Of a DNA stretch of 36,422 bases, positions 1 through 6,412 are shown in pieces. The position numbers and the translations under genes are program-made. This DNA is from a bacterium (GTDB lineage Bacteria; Patescibacteriota; Minisyncoccia; UBA6257; GWB1-50-10): assembly GCA_021812365.1 (NCBI GenBank), contig JAKANQ010000006.1, positions 1 to 36,422 of the forward strand, read 5' to 3'. Every line of letters begins with the position of its first letter. Positions within the stretch are counted from its first letter, which is position 1. The notes under the pieces are model-generated. The model was not told the origin of the DNA, ran no database searches, and was given only the letters and a program-made list of their open reading frames with translations.

Positions 1-753
1 TCCGAGGCGAACGCCGCAAAGCGGCTCTCCGAAGGCGGAGACCACAGCGCGTTCACCAAGGAATTTTTGGAACGCCATTCGGCGAGCTTCCGTCTCACCG
101 CGCGCGGCCGCAAGCAGGCCCGCCAAGCGGGAATCTGGATTCGCGAGAATCTCGGCGCGTTCGACCGCTATATGACCTCGGAGTACCTCCGCGCGATGGA
201 GACCGCGGGACATCTCGGTCTGCCGAATGCCAAGTGGCTTGCCGAGTTCTACCTCACCGAACGCGATTGGGGAAGCCTCGAGCTTTGCCCCGAGAACGAA
301 CGGCAGGAGAAGTTCGGAGAAGCGCTGAGACGCCGCGAGGTGGAGCCTTTTTTCTGGCGTCCCCCTGACGGCGAATCGTTCGCGCAGCTCTGCCTTCGGG
401 TGGACCGAGTACTGCACACGCTTCACCGCGAATGCAGCGACAAGCGGGTCATCATCGTCTGCCATGGCGAAGTGATGCGGGCCTTCCAGGTGCGCATCGA
501 ACGTCTCTCGCAGACGCGTTTCAAGGAGCTCGCGTTCTCACGGGAACCCGAGAACCACATCTACAACGCGCAGATCATTCACTACACGCGAAGGCATGAA
601 GATATTCTTTCGCCTCACGCGGACTGGGTGCGCATCGTGCGCCCTACCGAGAACCCTGTCTGGGATTCGGGCTGGCGGCAAATCACCCGTCCCCGCTATT
701 CGAACGCTGATCTCCTTGAGGTCGTCTCGCACACTCCCCCGATGATTCACTGA
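1..753 (+). CDS. Histidine phosphatase family protein (5' end cut by the window)
   Basis: The frame is open from base 1. The first residues read SEANAAKRLSEGGDHSAF, which is the sequence that normally follows the catalytic RHG(E) motif of phosphoglycerate mutase-like phosphatases. The start codon and the phospho-accepting histidine therefore lie just upstream of the window. Also visible are the ERDWGSLE segment and the second catalytic histidine in IIVCHGEVMRAF. The family removes phosphate from small metabolites or phosphoproteins through a phosphohistidine intermediate; the substrate here cannot be told. A TTG at 67 is not the real start, because it would drop conserved residues. A strong terminator follows the stop. 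Confidence 0.85.
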   Translation, partial: SEANAAKRLSEGGDHSAFTKEFLERHSASFRLTARGRKQARQAGIWIRENLGAFDRYMTSEYLRAMETAGHLGLPNAKWLAEFYLTERDWGSLELCPENERQEKFGEALRRREVEPFFWRPPDGESFAQLCLRVDRVLHTLHRECSDKRVIIVCHGEVMRAFQVRIERLSQTRFKELAFSREPENHIYNAQIIHYTRRHEDILSPHADWVRIVRPTENPVWDSGWRQITRPRYSNADLLEVVSHTPPMIH

Positions 754-771
754 CGTCATCGCATACAATCG

Positions 772-803
772 ATTCCCCTCCGCAATCTGGAGGGGAATTT
801 TTG
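772..803 (+). terminator. Rho-independent terminator after the phosphatase gene
   Basis: A 10-bp GC-rich stem (772-781 with 789-798, 7-nt loop) is followed by a short T run. It closes the phosphatase gene. The T run leads directly into the -10-like TATACT of the next gene. Confidence 0.85.
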
Positions 804-804
804 T

Positions 805-810
805 TATACT
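805..810 (+). promoter_or_regulatory. Putative -10 element (TATACT) of the M50-like gene
   Basis: TATACT ends 15 nt before the ATG at 826, giving a predicted leader of about 8 nt. I see no good -35 box, partly because the upstream terminator occupies that position. Confidence 0.4.
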
Positions 811-825
811 GAGGTATCAACCGCC

Positions 826-1464
826 ATGAATCTGGGAATCGCCATCATCTCCATCACCGCGCTCGGATATATAAGTAATTGGCTGAACTGGCACTTCTTG
901 AATTACAAGCTCATCCAGTGGCTCTACTATCTCGGCACCCTCGTGCACGAAACCTCGCACGCGCTCCTCTGCCTTCTTACGGGCGCGAAGATAAAGGAGT
1001 TCTCCGTCTTCTCATCCGAGCCGCATGTAACCCACTTGGAACCAAAGATACCATTAGTTGGGAAACCGCTCATCTCTCTCGCTCCCATCTTTGGAGGGCT
1101 CTCATTCCTCTACGTGATGAATCACTACCTTCTCGCAAACTATTTTACGATTCCCTCGTTCTCAGGATTTCATACCGTACTCCCCGAGATAGCGAGCTTC
1201 CTCGCACAAATAAATCTCCTGCAATGGCAAAGCTGGGTGATGCTCCTCGTCTTTATGAATCTCGGCGCGATGCTCGGACCCTCCCCTTCCGACCTCAAAA
1301 ATATCTGGCCATTCCTGCTCCTCTTTTTCCTCTTTACCATTCCTTTTGGTACAAACCTCATCTCGCTCGCAATACTCCTTATCCTCACCAACATTCTCCT
1401 TCAAATCGCACTCATATTCATCATCAAAATCCTAAAGATTATTGGAAGTGTTGTGCGCCTATGA
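826..1464 (+). CDS. M50-like membrane zinc metalloprotease
   Basis: The protein has 212 residues and several hydrophobic segments. HETSH at residues 41-45 sits in a hydrophobic segment, which fits the HExxH zinc site of M50 (site-2-protease-like) membrane peptidases: the two histidines bind zinc and the glutamate activates water. The following LLTGAKIKEFSVFSSEPHV stretch resembles the segment after this site in M50B-like proteins. I do not clearly see the second metal motif (NxxPxxxxDG), so activity is not certain. It is a single gene between two terminators with a putative -10 box just ahead. Its substrate, possibly a membrane-bound regulator, is unknown. Confidence 0.6.
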   Translation: MNLGIAIISITALGYISNWLNWHFLNYKLIQWLYYLGTLVHETSHALLCLLTGAKIKEFSVFSSEPHVTHLEPKIPLVGKPLISLAPIFGGLSFLYVMNHYLLANYFTIPSFSGFHTVLPEIASFLAQINLLQWQSWVMLLVFMNLGAMLGPSPSDLKNIWPFLLLFFLFTIPFGTNLISLAILLILTNILLQIALIFIIKILKIIGSVVRL

Positions 1465-1500
1465 AGCGTGAGTTGTATTCTTGCTGAACACATACAAAAA

Positions 1501-1518
1501 CCCCGCCGATGGGCGGGG
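1501..1518. terminator. Bidirectional terminator between convergent genes
   Basis: A CCCCGCC/GGCGGGG stem is flanked by five A on the left and a T-rich run on the right. It can stop both the plus-strand protease gene and the minus-strand gene ending at 1524. Confidence 0.85.
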
Positions 1519-1523
1519 TAATT

Positions 1524-2075
1524 CTATTTTTGGTATGCACGCATAACCGCGGCACTGACCGTCTGATGAAGCGTCGAATAAATCTCAAATTGTGAACAAA
1601 GCACCGCTCTGAAATTCTTCTCGATGACCGAGAGTCCGGGAAAATTGCGTTCCGCACCGATCACCACACGAGCATTCTCATACTTCATCCGCATGCGCCA
1701 CTCACCAAGCTCTCCGTACGTGTCACGAGCATAAGGCCCATCTTTGGGATCACGCGGATGTTCCCTATCCTCGCATCCCAGCCAAAACATGATGGCACCG
1801 CTTTTACTCGCACGCTCGAGATAATGACGCTCCCAGAGCGTCTGGTTTTCGAATTTATCATTTTCACCCGCCAGCGCATATTTCCAAAGCTCATGCTCGG
1901 GTGGAAAACGACAGGGACAAGCAATGACGTGGTCGCCGTCATACGCATTGATGTACTGAATTGCCAACGTCTGCCAATTACCGCCACCGCGTATCGGTCC
2001 CGCAAGAAAGATGACTCTTTCATCCTGTGGCAATGTGTTAATCAGCCGATTCGGAAGGATAAGTCGTATGCTCAT
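1524..2075 (-). CDS. Nucleoside 2-deoxyribosyltransferase-like protein
   Basis: The protein has 183 residues from the chosen start. VIFLAGPIRGGGNWQ near the N-terminus matches the phosphate/nucleoside-binding loop of the nucleoside 2-deoxyribosyltransferase superfamily. DTYGELGEW supplies a conserved glutamate of the kind used as catalytic nucleophile in true family members. These enzymes cleave or exchange N-glycosidic bonds of nucleosides; related proteins act in nucleotide salvage, and the exact substrate cannot be read here. I chose the ATG at 2075 because GGAG lies 6 nt upstream; an in-frame ATG at 2087 would add four residues. Confidence 0.65.
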   Translation of the reverse strand: MSIRLILPNRLINTLPQDERVIFLAGPIRGGGNWQTLAIQYINAYDGDHVIACPCRFPPEHELWKYALAGENDKFENQTLWERHYLERASKSGAIMFWLGCEDREHPRDPKDGPYARDTYGELGEWRMRMKYENARVVIGAERNFPGLSVIEKNFRAVLCSQFEIYSTLHQTVSAAVMRAYQK

Positions 2076-2154
2076 CGCGCACTCCATGTGAGGTTCTACC
2101 TTCCTTATATCCTAGTTAACAAAATGAGTAAATGCTTGTCGAAGACCGTTTTTT

Positions 2155-2183
2155 TTGGTACTATCTCTTTGCTAATATATGAT
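2155..2183 (+). promoter_or_regulatory. Putative promoter for tRNA-Gln and a possible 16-codon ORF
   Basis: TTGGTA at 2155-2160 and TATGAT at 2178-2183 are separated by 17 nt. The -10 ends 6 nt before an ATG at 2190 and 75 nt before tRNA-Gln. A second weaker pair is TTGTCG (2136) and TACTAT (2159), also 17 nt apart. Confidence 0.5.
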
Positions 2184-2189
2184 TGTCTA

Positions 2190-2240
2190 ATGGACGCGAA
2201 ACGCATGGTCGTTACTCGTTCGGAAATGCAAGAACGTTAA
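2190..2240 (+). CDS. Possible 16-codon leader ORF upstream of tRNA-Gln
   Basis: ATG to TAA encodes MDAKRMVVTRSEMQER. The only support is position: the start sits 6 nt after a good -10 box, the same geometry as dgkA and the M16 gene in this window. It may simply be part of the tRNA precursor leader. I recognise no family. Confidence 0.2.
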   Translation: MDAKRMVVTRSEMQER

Positions 2241-2258
2241 TATATTTGTGCTCATTGC

Positions 2259-2329
2259 TGCGGGATCGTCTAATGGTAGGACAGCGGACTCTGAATCCGT
2301 CAATCTTGGTTCGAATCCAGGTCCCGCAG
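2259..2329 (+). tRNA. tRNA-Gln (anticodon CUG)
   Basis: The acceptor arms TGCGGGA (2259-2265) and TCCCGCA (2322-2328) pair perfectly. The anticodon loop CTCTGAA gives anticodon CUG, which reads CAG. The T arm carries GTTCGAATC. The discriminator is G, typical of tRNA-Gln. CCA is not encoded (the sequence continues CAA), so it must be added by a CCA-adding enzyme. Confidence 0.95.
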
Positions 2330-2377
2330 CAATGAACGGAAATAACGTTCTCGCACTTCCTCTCTCGCTCGACCAAA

Positions 2378-2473
2378 GGACGACCGGACTCTGAATCCCT
2401 GCCTACCGGCAGGCAGGCGTCAATCTTGGTTCGAATCCAGCTTGCCCCGAAGAAAGCGGGGGTCCCGCAGCAA
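2378..2473 (+). pseudogene. Decayed tRNA-Gln 3' half with two inserted palindromes
   Basis: Bases 2385-2398 repeat the anticodon arm of the intact tRNA-Gln, 2419-2440 repeat the variable region and T arm, and 2462-2472 repeat the 3' acceptor strand. Between these pieces sit two short palindromic inserts: 2399-2418 (CTGCC...GGCAG core) and 2441-2461 (GCCCCG...CGGGG core). No 5' acceptor strand exists, so it cannot fold as a tRNA. It could be a remnant of integration at the tRNA 3' end or of a local duplication hit by palindromic repeats. Confidence 0.8.
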
Positions 2474-2582
2474 GTGAGCGAAGGCGAATGGCAGCGACTG
2501 AGCAAAAGCGACGACTGAGCGCGAACGAGGAAGTACTAAGCACGGCAGTGCATGTGTATTAGCGGCAAGTATAAATAAAATT

Positions 2583-2622
2583 AGCACTAAATACCCGTCT
2601 ACATAGACGGGTATTTAGTGCT
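2583..2622. repeat. Perfect 40-nt palindrome (19-bp arms, 2-nt loop)
   Basis: The left arm AGCACTAAATACCCGTCTA is followed by CA and then its exact reverse complement. It lies at the border between the tRNA debris and the AT-rich accessory block. On the minus strand it is followed by a T-rich stretch, so it could terminate transcription, but no minus-strand gene precedes it. It may instead be a mobile-element end or a structured-DNA site. Confidence 0.8.
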
Positions 2623-2693
2623 ACATGAGATAGGCTTAAACGGAAAAGGATTTGTATTAATAACAATTGGATCCCGCAAAATTTATTTTTCCC

Positions 2694-2722
2694 TTTACTT
2701 TTGTCAAAAATAGGAGTATAAT
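2694..2722 (+). promoter_or_regulatory. Distal promoter of the tiny-HTH operon
   Basis: TTTACT (2694-2699) and TATAAT (2717-2722) are spaced by 17 nt. Transcription from here would leave a leader of about 120 nt before the first HTH gene. Confidence 0.55.
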
Positions 2723-2787
2723 GATAAATAAGATAATGATTTAAGTAATAGCAAAAGTAAAAATATTGTTTACTAATTAAGGGATAT

Positions 2788-2816
2788 TTGACATAGCTGC
2801 TACCTATTGATATTAT
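2788..2816 (+). promoter_or_regulatory. Proximal promoter of the tiny-HTH operon
   Basis: A consensus TTGACA (2788-2793) and TATTAT (2811-2816) are separated by exactly 17 nt. The predicted start near 2823 gives a 30-nt leader before the ATG at 2853. Confidence 0.75.
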
Positions 2817-2852
2817 TGAAAGGTTAGAAAAGAACAAAAAACAACATAAAAT

Positions 2853-3077
2853 ATGGATAAAAACCAATTAGATTCAACCAATAAGCTACTAAAGGTAATA
2901 GTCGCTTTACTCCTCAAACGCAAAGATCCGGAAACGCTTACTCTTCGGCAGCAGATAGAGATATTAAGCAATCTAGCCATGAAACCGGCCGAGATCGCCG
3001 AAATACTGGGTCGTAGCAACACCTACGTCAACAAAGAGCTTACTGGCATTAGAAAAGGCCGAAAATCAAAAGAATAG
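2853..3077 (+). CDS. Tiny helix-turn-helix protein 1 of 5
   Basis: The protein has 74 residues. A leucine-rich helix (LLKVIVALLLKRK) is followed by a segment that reads as a helix-turn-helix of the sigma-region-4/homeodomain-like type: IEILSNLAMKPAEIAEILG, then SNTYVNKELTGI and a basic tail GRKSKE. It is the first gene of an operon of five small proteins with the same plan. The role is unknown; DNA binding, possibly as homo- or heterodimers through the leucine-rich helix, is inference. There is no clear ribosome-binding site before the ATG. Confidence 0.7.
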   Translation: MDKNQLDSTNKLLKVIVALLLKRKDPETLTLRQQIEILSNLAMKPAEIAEILGRSNTYVNKELTGIRKGRKSKE

Positions 3078-3083
3078 ACAAAT

Positions 3084-3257
3084 ATGCCAAAAACTAAATC
3101 AAAGGAAAATCCTACGGATGAGTTGCTGCGCGATTTGATGATAATTCAGTTAGGGCTGGCTGGCCTTACCCAGCATCAGATTCGTGAAATCGTCGGCGTA
3201 GACATTCATCGGGTGAATCGGATAGTCAAACACTTCAAGAAAACAAACCAAAAATAA
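3084..3257 (+). CDS. Tiny helix-turn-helix protein 2 of 5
   Basis: The protein has 57 residues, translated by eye from the ATG at 3084 to TAA at 3255-3257. It starts 6 nt after the stop of gene 1. The plan matches its neighbours: helix ELLRDLMIIQLGLAGL, then TQHQIREIVGVDIHRVNRIV as the helix-turn-helix, then the basic tail KHFKKTNQK. The next gene begins 1 nt after its stop, so the row is probably one message. The function is not known. Confidence 0.65.
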   Translation: MPKTKSKENPTDELLRDLMIIQLGLAGLTQHQIREIVGVDIHRVNRIVKHFKKTNQK

Positions 3258-3258
3258 C

Positions 3259-3441
3259 ATGACAAAAGATAACAAAATCGAAGAAGAGCTGGATGTTGCG
3301 GTGGATCTTCTTCGCCGCTTACTAGCTGTGGAGCTTTATAAGAGCGGAACCACTATGGATGTCATCGCAAAAAATCTCCACATCTCTAAATCAAAGGTCG
3401 TAGAAATGTTGGATGGAGTAAAAAAAGAAAATGGAAAATAA
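3259..3441 (+). CDS. Tiny helix-turn-helix protein 3 of 5
   Basis: The protein has 60 residues. An acidic start (MTKDNKIEEELDVAV) leads into the leucine-rich helix DLLRRLLAVELYKSG and then the helix-turn-helix TTMDVIAKNLHISKSKVVEML, with a Lys-rich end. Its last 11 bases overlap the start of gene 4, which points to translational coupling. It differs from genes 1, 2, 4 and 5 in sequence but keeps the same order of elements. The function is not known. Confidence 0.7.
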   Translation: MTKDNKIEEELDVAVDLLRRLLAVELYKSGTTMDVIAKNLHISKSKVVEMLDGVKKENGK

Positions 3442-3667
3442 AGTTCTTTCGGATATTTCAAAGAAGCTGAACGTTTTAATTTCGTTATCAATCCGTCAAT
3501 TGATTGGTGATAAGGAATTTGGCGGAAAGGCCGGGCGAAAACAAGGAGTTGGTGACCTCGCTAGACATCTCTTTGGTATGGGATTAGATGCTAAAGATAT
3601 TGCCGAAATCACTGGCGCTCCGCTTCAAAGTATCAGAACATTGCTGACTCCAAAAAGACAAAAATAA
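3431..3667 (+). CDS. Tiny helix-turn-helix protein 4 of 5
   Basis: The protein has 78 residues, the longest of the set. Helix ISKKLNVLISLSIRQLI is followed by a Gly/Lys-rich linker (about residues 26-41), then DLARHLFGMGLDAKDIAEITGAPLQSIRTLL as the helix-turn-helix, then the basic end TPKRQK. Helix, linker and HTH line up best with protein 1, suggesting these two are the closest paralogs. It overlaps gene 3 by 11 bases and precedes gene 5 by 4 bases. Confidence 0.7.
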   Translation: MENKVLSDISKKLNVLISLSIRQLIGDKEFGGKAGRKQGVGDLARHLFGMGLDAKDIAEITGAPLQSIRTLLTPKRQK

Positions 3668-3671
3668 TACT

Positions 3672-3836
3672 ATGGAAAAGAAAATGGTCGAACTGCTGGA
3701 GAATATCAAAAAGCTATTAATTCTAGATCTCGTCATTCGTGACGTACAAGCAAAGGACATCGCTAAGGTACTTGGGGTAAACAAGAGCACTATTACTAGG
3801 ATTGTCCCGGCTCGCAAGGTTAAAAAGTCAAAATAA
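3672..3836 (+). CDS. Tiny helix-turn-helix protein 5 of 5
   Basis: The protein has 54 residues, read from the ATG at 3672 to TAA at 3834-3836. Helix MVELLENIKKLLILDLVI leads into AKDIAKVLGVNKSTITRIVP, the clearest helix-turn-helix of the five, and the basic tail ARKVKKSK. It lies 4 nt after gene 4 and 2 nt before the AlbA_2 gene, so the five small genes and the larger one look like one transcription unit. Confidence 0.65.
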   Translation: MEKKMVELLENIKKLLILDLVIRDVQAKDIAKVLGVNKSTITRIVPARKVKKSK

Positions 3837-3838
3837 TC

Positions 3839-4621
3839 ATGGAGTTACAGGAGTTAGTTGCTCGAGCACGCATCCTATTTAAAGGGGCGTCGAAACGCGT
3901 CCTTGTTTTTGAGTTGGTTAATGGAAAACGATCAGCAAAAGAAATCGCTCGCAAGAGTGGGCGTGGACTTTCTACTACATTGCACGATTTGCAGAAGATG
4001 AAGGACATGGAACTCCTTGCATACCGTAAAGATTCTTTGGGCCAAATAGTAAGAAAGTCAGATTCTGTTGTTTACGAAAAGCATCCAATTTTGAAACACT
4101 TATCAAGGTCTTATTTTAATGAACCCACATCATTACCACAAAAAAATAAAGCCACCAACAAACGAACCTTATCGATGCGTGCGGTAAAAACACCAACCGA
4201 GCAAGAAATTCTAGATATATGTCGTTCCGGCGAAGACCAACTATATGAATTCAAAAGTGCCAGAACTGATACTAAAGCAATCTCGAAAGAGGTCTGTGCC
4301 TTTGCTAACACACATATGGGTGGAATAATTTTCTATGGAATCGAGGACGATGGCTCAATTGGAAATGCTGACATGAAAAGGCAGATTTTTGACCAAAAAA
4401 TTCAAAACTCAATTCGTAATACAATTTCCCCATCTATTTCTGTAAAAATAATTGAGAAGGATGTTATTGGGTATAAAATCTTTCTAGTCGTTATTCCGCC
4501 ATGGAATAAAAAGGATGTTCATCAATATGAGGGACGAGTTTATTTGCGCCACGGAACAAACGTCTTTACTGCGAAACCAGAAGAGCTGAAACAATTACAT
4601 AAGGGGATTTTTATTATCTAA
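3839..4621 (+). CDS. Winged-helix + AlbA_2 (Schlafen-type) domain protein
   Basis: The protein has 260 residues. Residues about 15-75 read as a winged helix (RVLVFELVNGKRSAKEIAR, GLSTTLHDLQKMKDMELL). Residues about 120-250 match the AlbA_2/Schlafen domain: EILDICRSGEDQLYEFKSA, then EVCAFANTHMGGIIFYGIEDDG, then the C-terminal VYLRHGTNVFTAKPEEL. The acidic and lysine residues in YEFKSA and the GG-hh-hG strand are family hallmarks. Such domains bind nucleic acid and in some Schlafen proteins act as tRNA/RNA nucleases; which applies here is unknown. It is the last gene of the tiny-HTH operon. Regulation, defence, or control of a mobile element are all possible. Confidence 0.7.
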   Translation: MELQELVARARILFKGASKRVLVFELVNGKRSAKEIARKSGRGLSTTLHDLQKMKDMELLAYRKDSLGQIVRKSDSVVYEKHPILKHLSRSYFNEPTSLPQKNKATNKRTLSMRAVKTPTEQEILDICRSGEDQLYEFKSARTDTKAISKEVCAFANTHMGGIIFYGIEDDGSIGNADMKRQIFDQKIQNSIRNTISPSISVKIIEKDVIGYKIFLVVIPPWNKKDVHQYEGRVYLRHGTNVFTAKPEELKQLHKGIFII

Positions 4622-4680
4622 AGAATTTTATGAATATCCACAAAGCAAAGGTCGAAAACATAGAAACTAAATAAATTATT

Positions 4681-4983
4681 ATGAGAGTAAATAATATTAA
4701 TGGCACAAGTAAAAATATTTGTAGGTGCGGAAGTTGGCTTAAGCACTGGGGTAGGTATAGCGGTCAAGCGTTATATAAATTTTGTTCTGTAAAATTTTGC
4801 CAACAAAATGCGGAGGTTGGCGCACATGTTCAAATTGTAAATTCTTACAATAGCAACTGGTATATTATTCCACTTTGCAAAGCACATAATGCAGAGAAAA
4901 AACTCTTGGATATTGGTGACGGAATAAAACCCGTATCTGCAAATATCAGCGAAACATGTGGCAGGGAAACATATTTGGGATAA
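4681..4983 (+). CDS. Small Cys/His protein, HNH-like fold suspected
   Basis: The protein has 100 residues. CRCGSW near residue 14, CSVKFCQQNAEVGAHV in the middle, and WYIIPLCKAHN further on give a set of cysteines and histidines typical of a zinc-held treble-clef/HNH-like fold. NISETCGR lies near the end. I know similar small proteins from plasmids and phages only by general appearance and can name no function. It follows the AlbA_2 gene by 59 nt and precedes a terminator; an HNH nuclease gene faces it from the other strand. Confidence 0.55.
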   Translation: MRVNNINGTSKNICRCGSWLKHWGRYSGQALYKFCSVKFCQQNAEVGAHVQIVNSYNSNWYIIPLCKAHNAEKKLLDIGDGIKPVSANISETCGRETYLG

Positions 4984-5010
4984 ATATTGAGGCTAAAAAA
5001 ATCTAAATAA

Positions 5011-5032
5011 AAAGATGCGTTAAAGCATCTTT
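5011..5032. terminator. Bidirectional terminator of the accessory block
   Basis: The stem AAAGATGC/GCATCTTT (5011-5018 with 5025-5032) has A-rich and T-rich flanks. It separates the plus-strand accessory genes from the minus-strand HNH gene ending at 5033. Confidence 0.8.
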
Positions 5033-5545
5033 TTATTTTGAGAAAATCACGCCCAAATCGTAAACATCTACTTTCTTATCCCCGTGAAATCCATGAGAAT
5101 CAAGAGTTCCCTGCTTTTCGTGTATTTCAAAAATTAGTTTCAGATATTTACCGAGCACAAGTCGAGGAATTTTATACTTCCCTTCCTTTCCAAATTGGTC
5201 ATTATACCACTCAAACGGATCTTTTCCTCCCTTGCTTGCATTGCATTTCCTACACGCTAAGACTTGATTATCAATCGTATCTAAATCAATTTTGACACGT
5301 GGAATAATATGCTCCCATTCCAAATCACCTGTTGCATTACAATATGCACATTGTTTCTCATCCAAACATAGCATTTTATTTTCACGCAAAATTGAAGATG
5401 GATGCATCGCTCCATCTCGTAACTTGCAAAAAGAATGCATTACAAATGCATAATTTTTCCTATCATGCACCGCACTCTCCGCAATAAGCTTTGCATATTC
5501 CCAGTAGATTTGTTCTCTTATTGTTTTTACTATTGGCGGTGGCAT
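5033..5545 (-). CDS. HNH endonuclease
   Basis: The protein has 170 residues. The C-terminal half carries CAYCNATGDLEWEHIIPR, with two zinc-type cysteines and the E-H of the HNH core. NQVLACRKCNASKGGKDPFEW follows, with the second CxxC pair, the N and the K-G-G motif. This is the standard HNH (McrA-type) metal-dependent nuclease module. The N-terminal 65 residues are helical and unassigned. The start lies 6 nt after the stop of the TraB/GumN-like gene, so they may be co-transcribed. HNH genes of this kind occur in defence islands, phages and selfish elements. Confidence 0.8.
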   Translation of the reverse strand: MPPPIVKTIREQIYWEYAKLIAESAVHDRKNYAFVMHSFCKLRDGAMHPSSILRENKMLCLDEKQCAYCNATGDLEWEHIIPRVKIDLDTIDNQVLACRKCNASKGGKDPFEWYNDQFGKEGKYKIPRLVLGKYLKLIFEIHEKQGTLDSHGFHGDKKVDVYDLGVIFSK

Positions 5546-5551
5546 ATTCCT

Positions 5552-6337
5552 TTATTTTAATGTTTTCACCGCCCTCTCCTGAATGACTGCGTGAGCGGAG
5601 CCGAAGAGAACGAAGACACTCTTCCCTGCCAACCACTGCTTCTCAATCTCAAGCGCGATATGTGCATTCCGCAGATGGCCTGACGCTCGTGATATATCGT
5701 TCAATACCGAATCGTGGTAGATGGGCACTGCCGCGCGAATCAAGGTCTCTCGCTCATTTTCCGAGAGCTCCCTTTCGAATATCTTCTTGTGCATTGCGGA
5801 ATAGAATGCGAATGAGTCCGATGCGCCGGGAATCCGCTCTGCAGTAGAACGCACGGCTTTTTCAATGACCTCGTCGTAGCTCCCCATAGTTCCACTGCGA
5901 AGCCACGCGCCCGCGCTCCGTGCAAAGATGAAGTAGGTTACAAGGTCCTTATCGAATAATGCTTTCAGTTTCAAAAACTCCTCCCCAAGAGGAAGGTCCG
6001 CCGATTGATACGGAATATCGCGAGCCTTGCACCACATCGCGAGCAATCCCACCTCGCCGAATTTTGTGATTACTTCCTCTTTCGAAAGAGTATCTAGAGA
6101 ATATCCACCGCGCCCCTCAATAAGCGCCACTCTCTCTCCCGCACTTTGTGTTACAAATCGCTTCCAATATTCTTCCAATACATTCCACTGCGGGTCGTGA
6201 GGGTCGCTGCTATGGCGCACACCAAAATAAAAGATAGCCTTGTCTCCATCATGAACCTCAAATGTATAGGGACTGGGATGCCCCTCAGCGAATCGCTTTT
6301 GATACTCCTCGTCGCTCAATAACAGTGATAGATCCAT
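5552..6337 (-). CDS. TraB/GumN-like protein
   Basis: The protein has 261 residues and no signal peptide. Features resemble the TraB/PrgY/GumN (TIKI/ChaN-like) fold: IFYFGVRHSSDP near the N-terminus (G-x-x-H site), RVALIEGRGG (acidic residue), GEVGLLAMWCKARDIPYQSADLP, and the C-terminal SVFVLFGSAHAVIQERAVKTL (second G-x-x-H). These residues are thought to bind metal in that superfamily, some members of which are peptidases. TATACC lies 5 nt and TATACT 16 nt upstream of the ATG. It lies just downstream of, and in the same orientation as, the radical SAM/peptide operon, but a terminator separates them. A link is speculation. Confidence 0.45.
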   Translation of the reverse strand: MDLSLLLSDEEYQKRFAEGHPSPYTFEVHDGDKAIFYFGVRHSSDPHDPQWNVLEEYWKRFVTQSAGERVALIEGRGGYSLDTLSKEEVITKFGEVGLLAMWCKARDIPYQSADLPLGEEFLKLKALFDKDLVTYFIFARSAGAWLRSGTMGSYDEVIEKAVRSTAERIPGASDSFAFYSAMHKKIFERELSENERETLIRAAVPIYHDSVLNDISRASGHLRNAHIALEIEKQWLAGKSVFVLFGSAHAVIQERAVKTLK

Positions 6338-6383
6338 AGCGTGGTATACAAAAAGTATAGATGGATACGTGTGAAATAAAAAG

Positions 6384-6402
6384 AGGAGAGCATTGCTCTC
6401 CT
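6384..6402 (-). terminator. Terminator of the radical SAM/peptide operon
   Basis: A perfect 8-bp stem (6384-6391 with 6395-6402, 3-nt loop) is followed on the minus strand by C and a run of five T. It lies 11 nt after the peptide gene's stop codon. Confidence 0.85.
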
Positions 6403-6412
6403 CACCGCACTA

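Larger units (their letters stand above)
2330..2852. other. Gene-poor region between tRNA-Gln and the HTH operon
   Basis: I find no convincing protein gene in these 523 bases. They hold the tRNA-Gln remnant, a 19-nt sequence (2469-2487) repeated inverted near tRNA-Thr, a perfect palindrome at 2583-2622, and two promoter-like sites for the downstream operon. Composition turns AT-rich after about 2560. Confidence 0.7.

Noticed and set aside
1758-2240. 160-codon plus-strand frame over the deoxyribosyltransferase gene
   Set aside because: It is antisense to a recognisable gene. Only its last 16 codons, after a promoter, were kept as a low-confidence leader ORF.
2212-2505. Minus-strand open frame of 97 codons across tRNA-Gln and its remnant
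   Set aside because: It is the antisense of tRNA sequence (CGTWIRTKI-type translations are a well-known tRNA artefact) and has no start signals.
2378-2622. CRISPR array considered because of repeated palindromes
   Set aside because: The repeats are not evenly spaced, there are only single copies of each, and no cas genes are present.
2559-2867. Minus-strand 102-codon frame over the promoter region of the HTH operon
   Set aside because: Its composition is that of translated AT-rich non-coding DNA, it covers a palindrome and two promoters, and no ribosome-binding site is seen.
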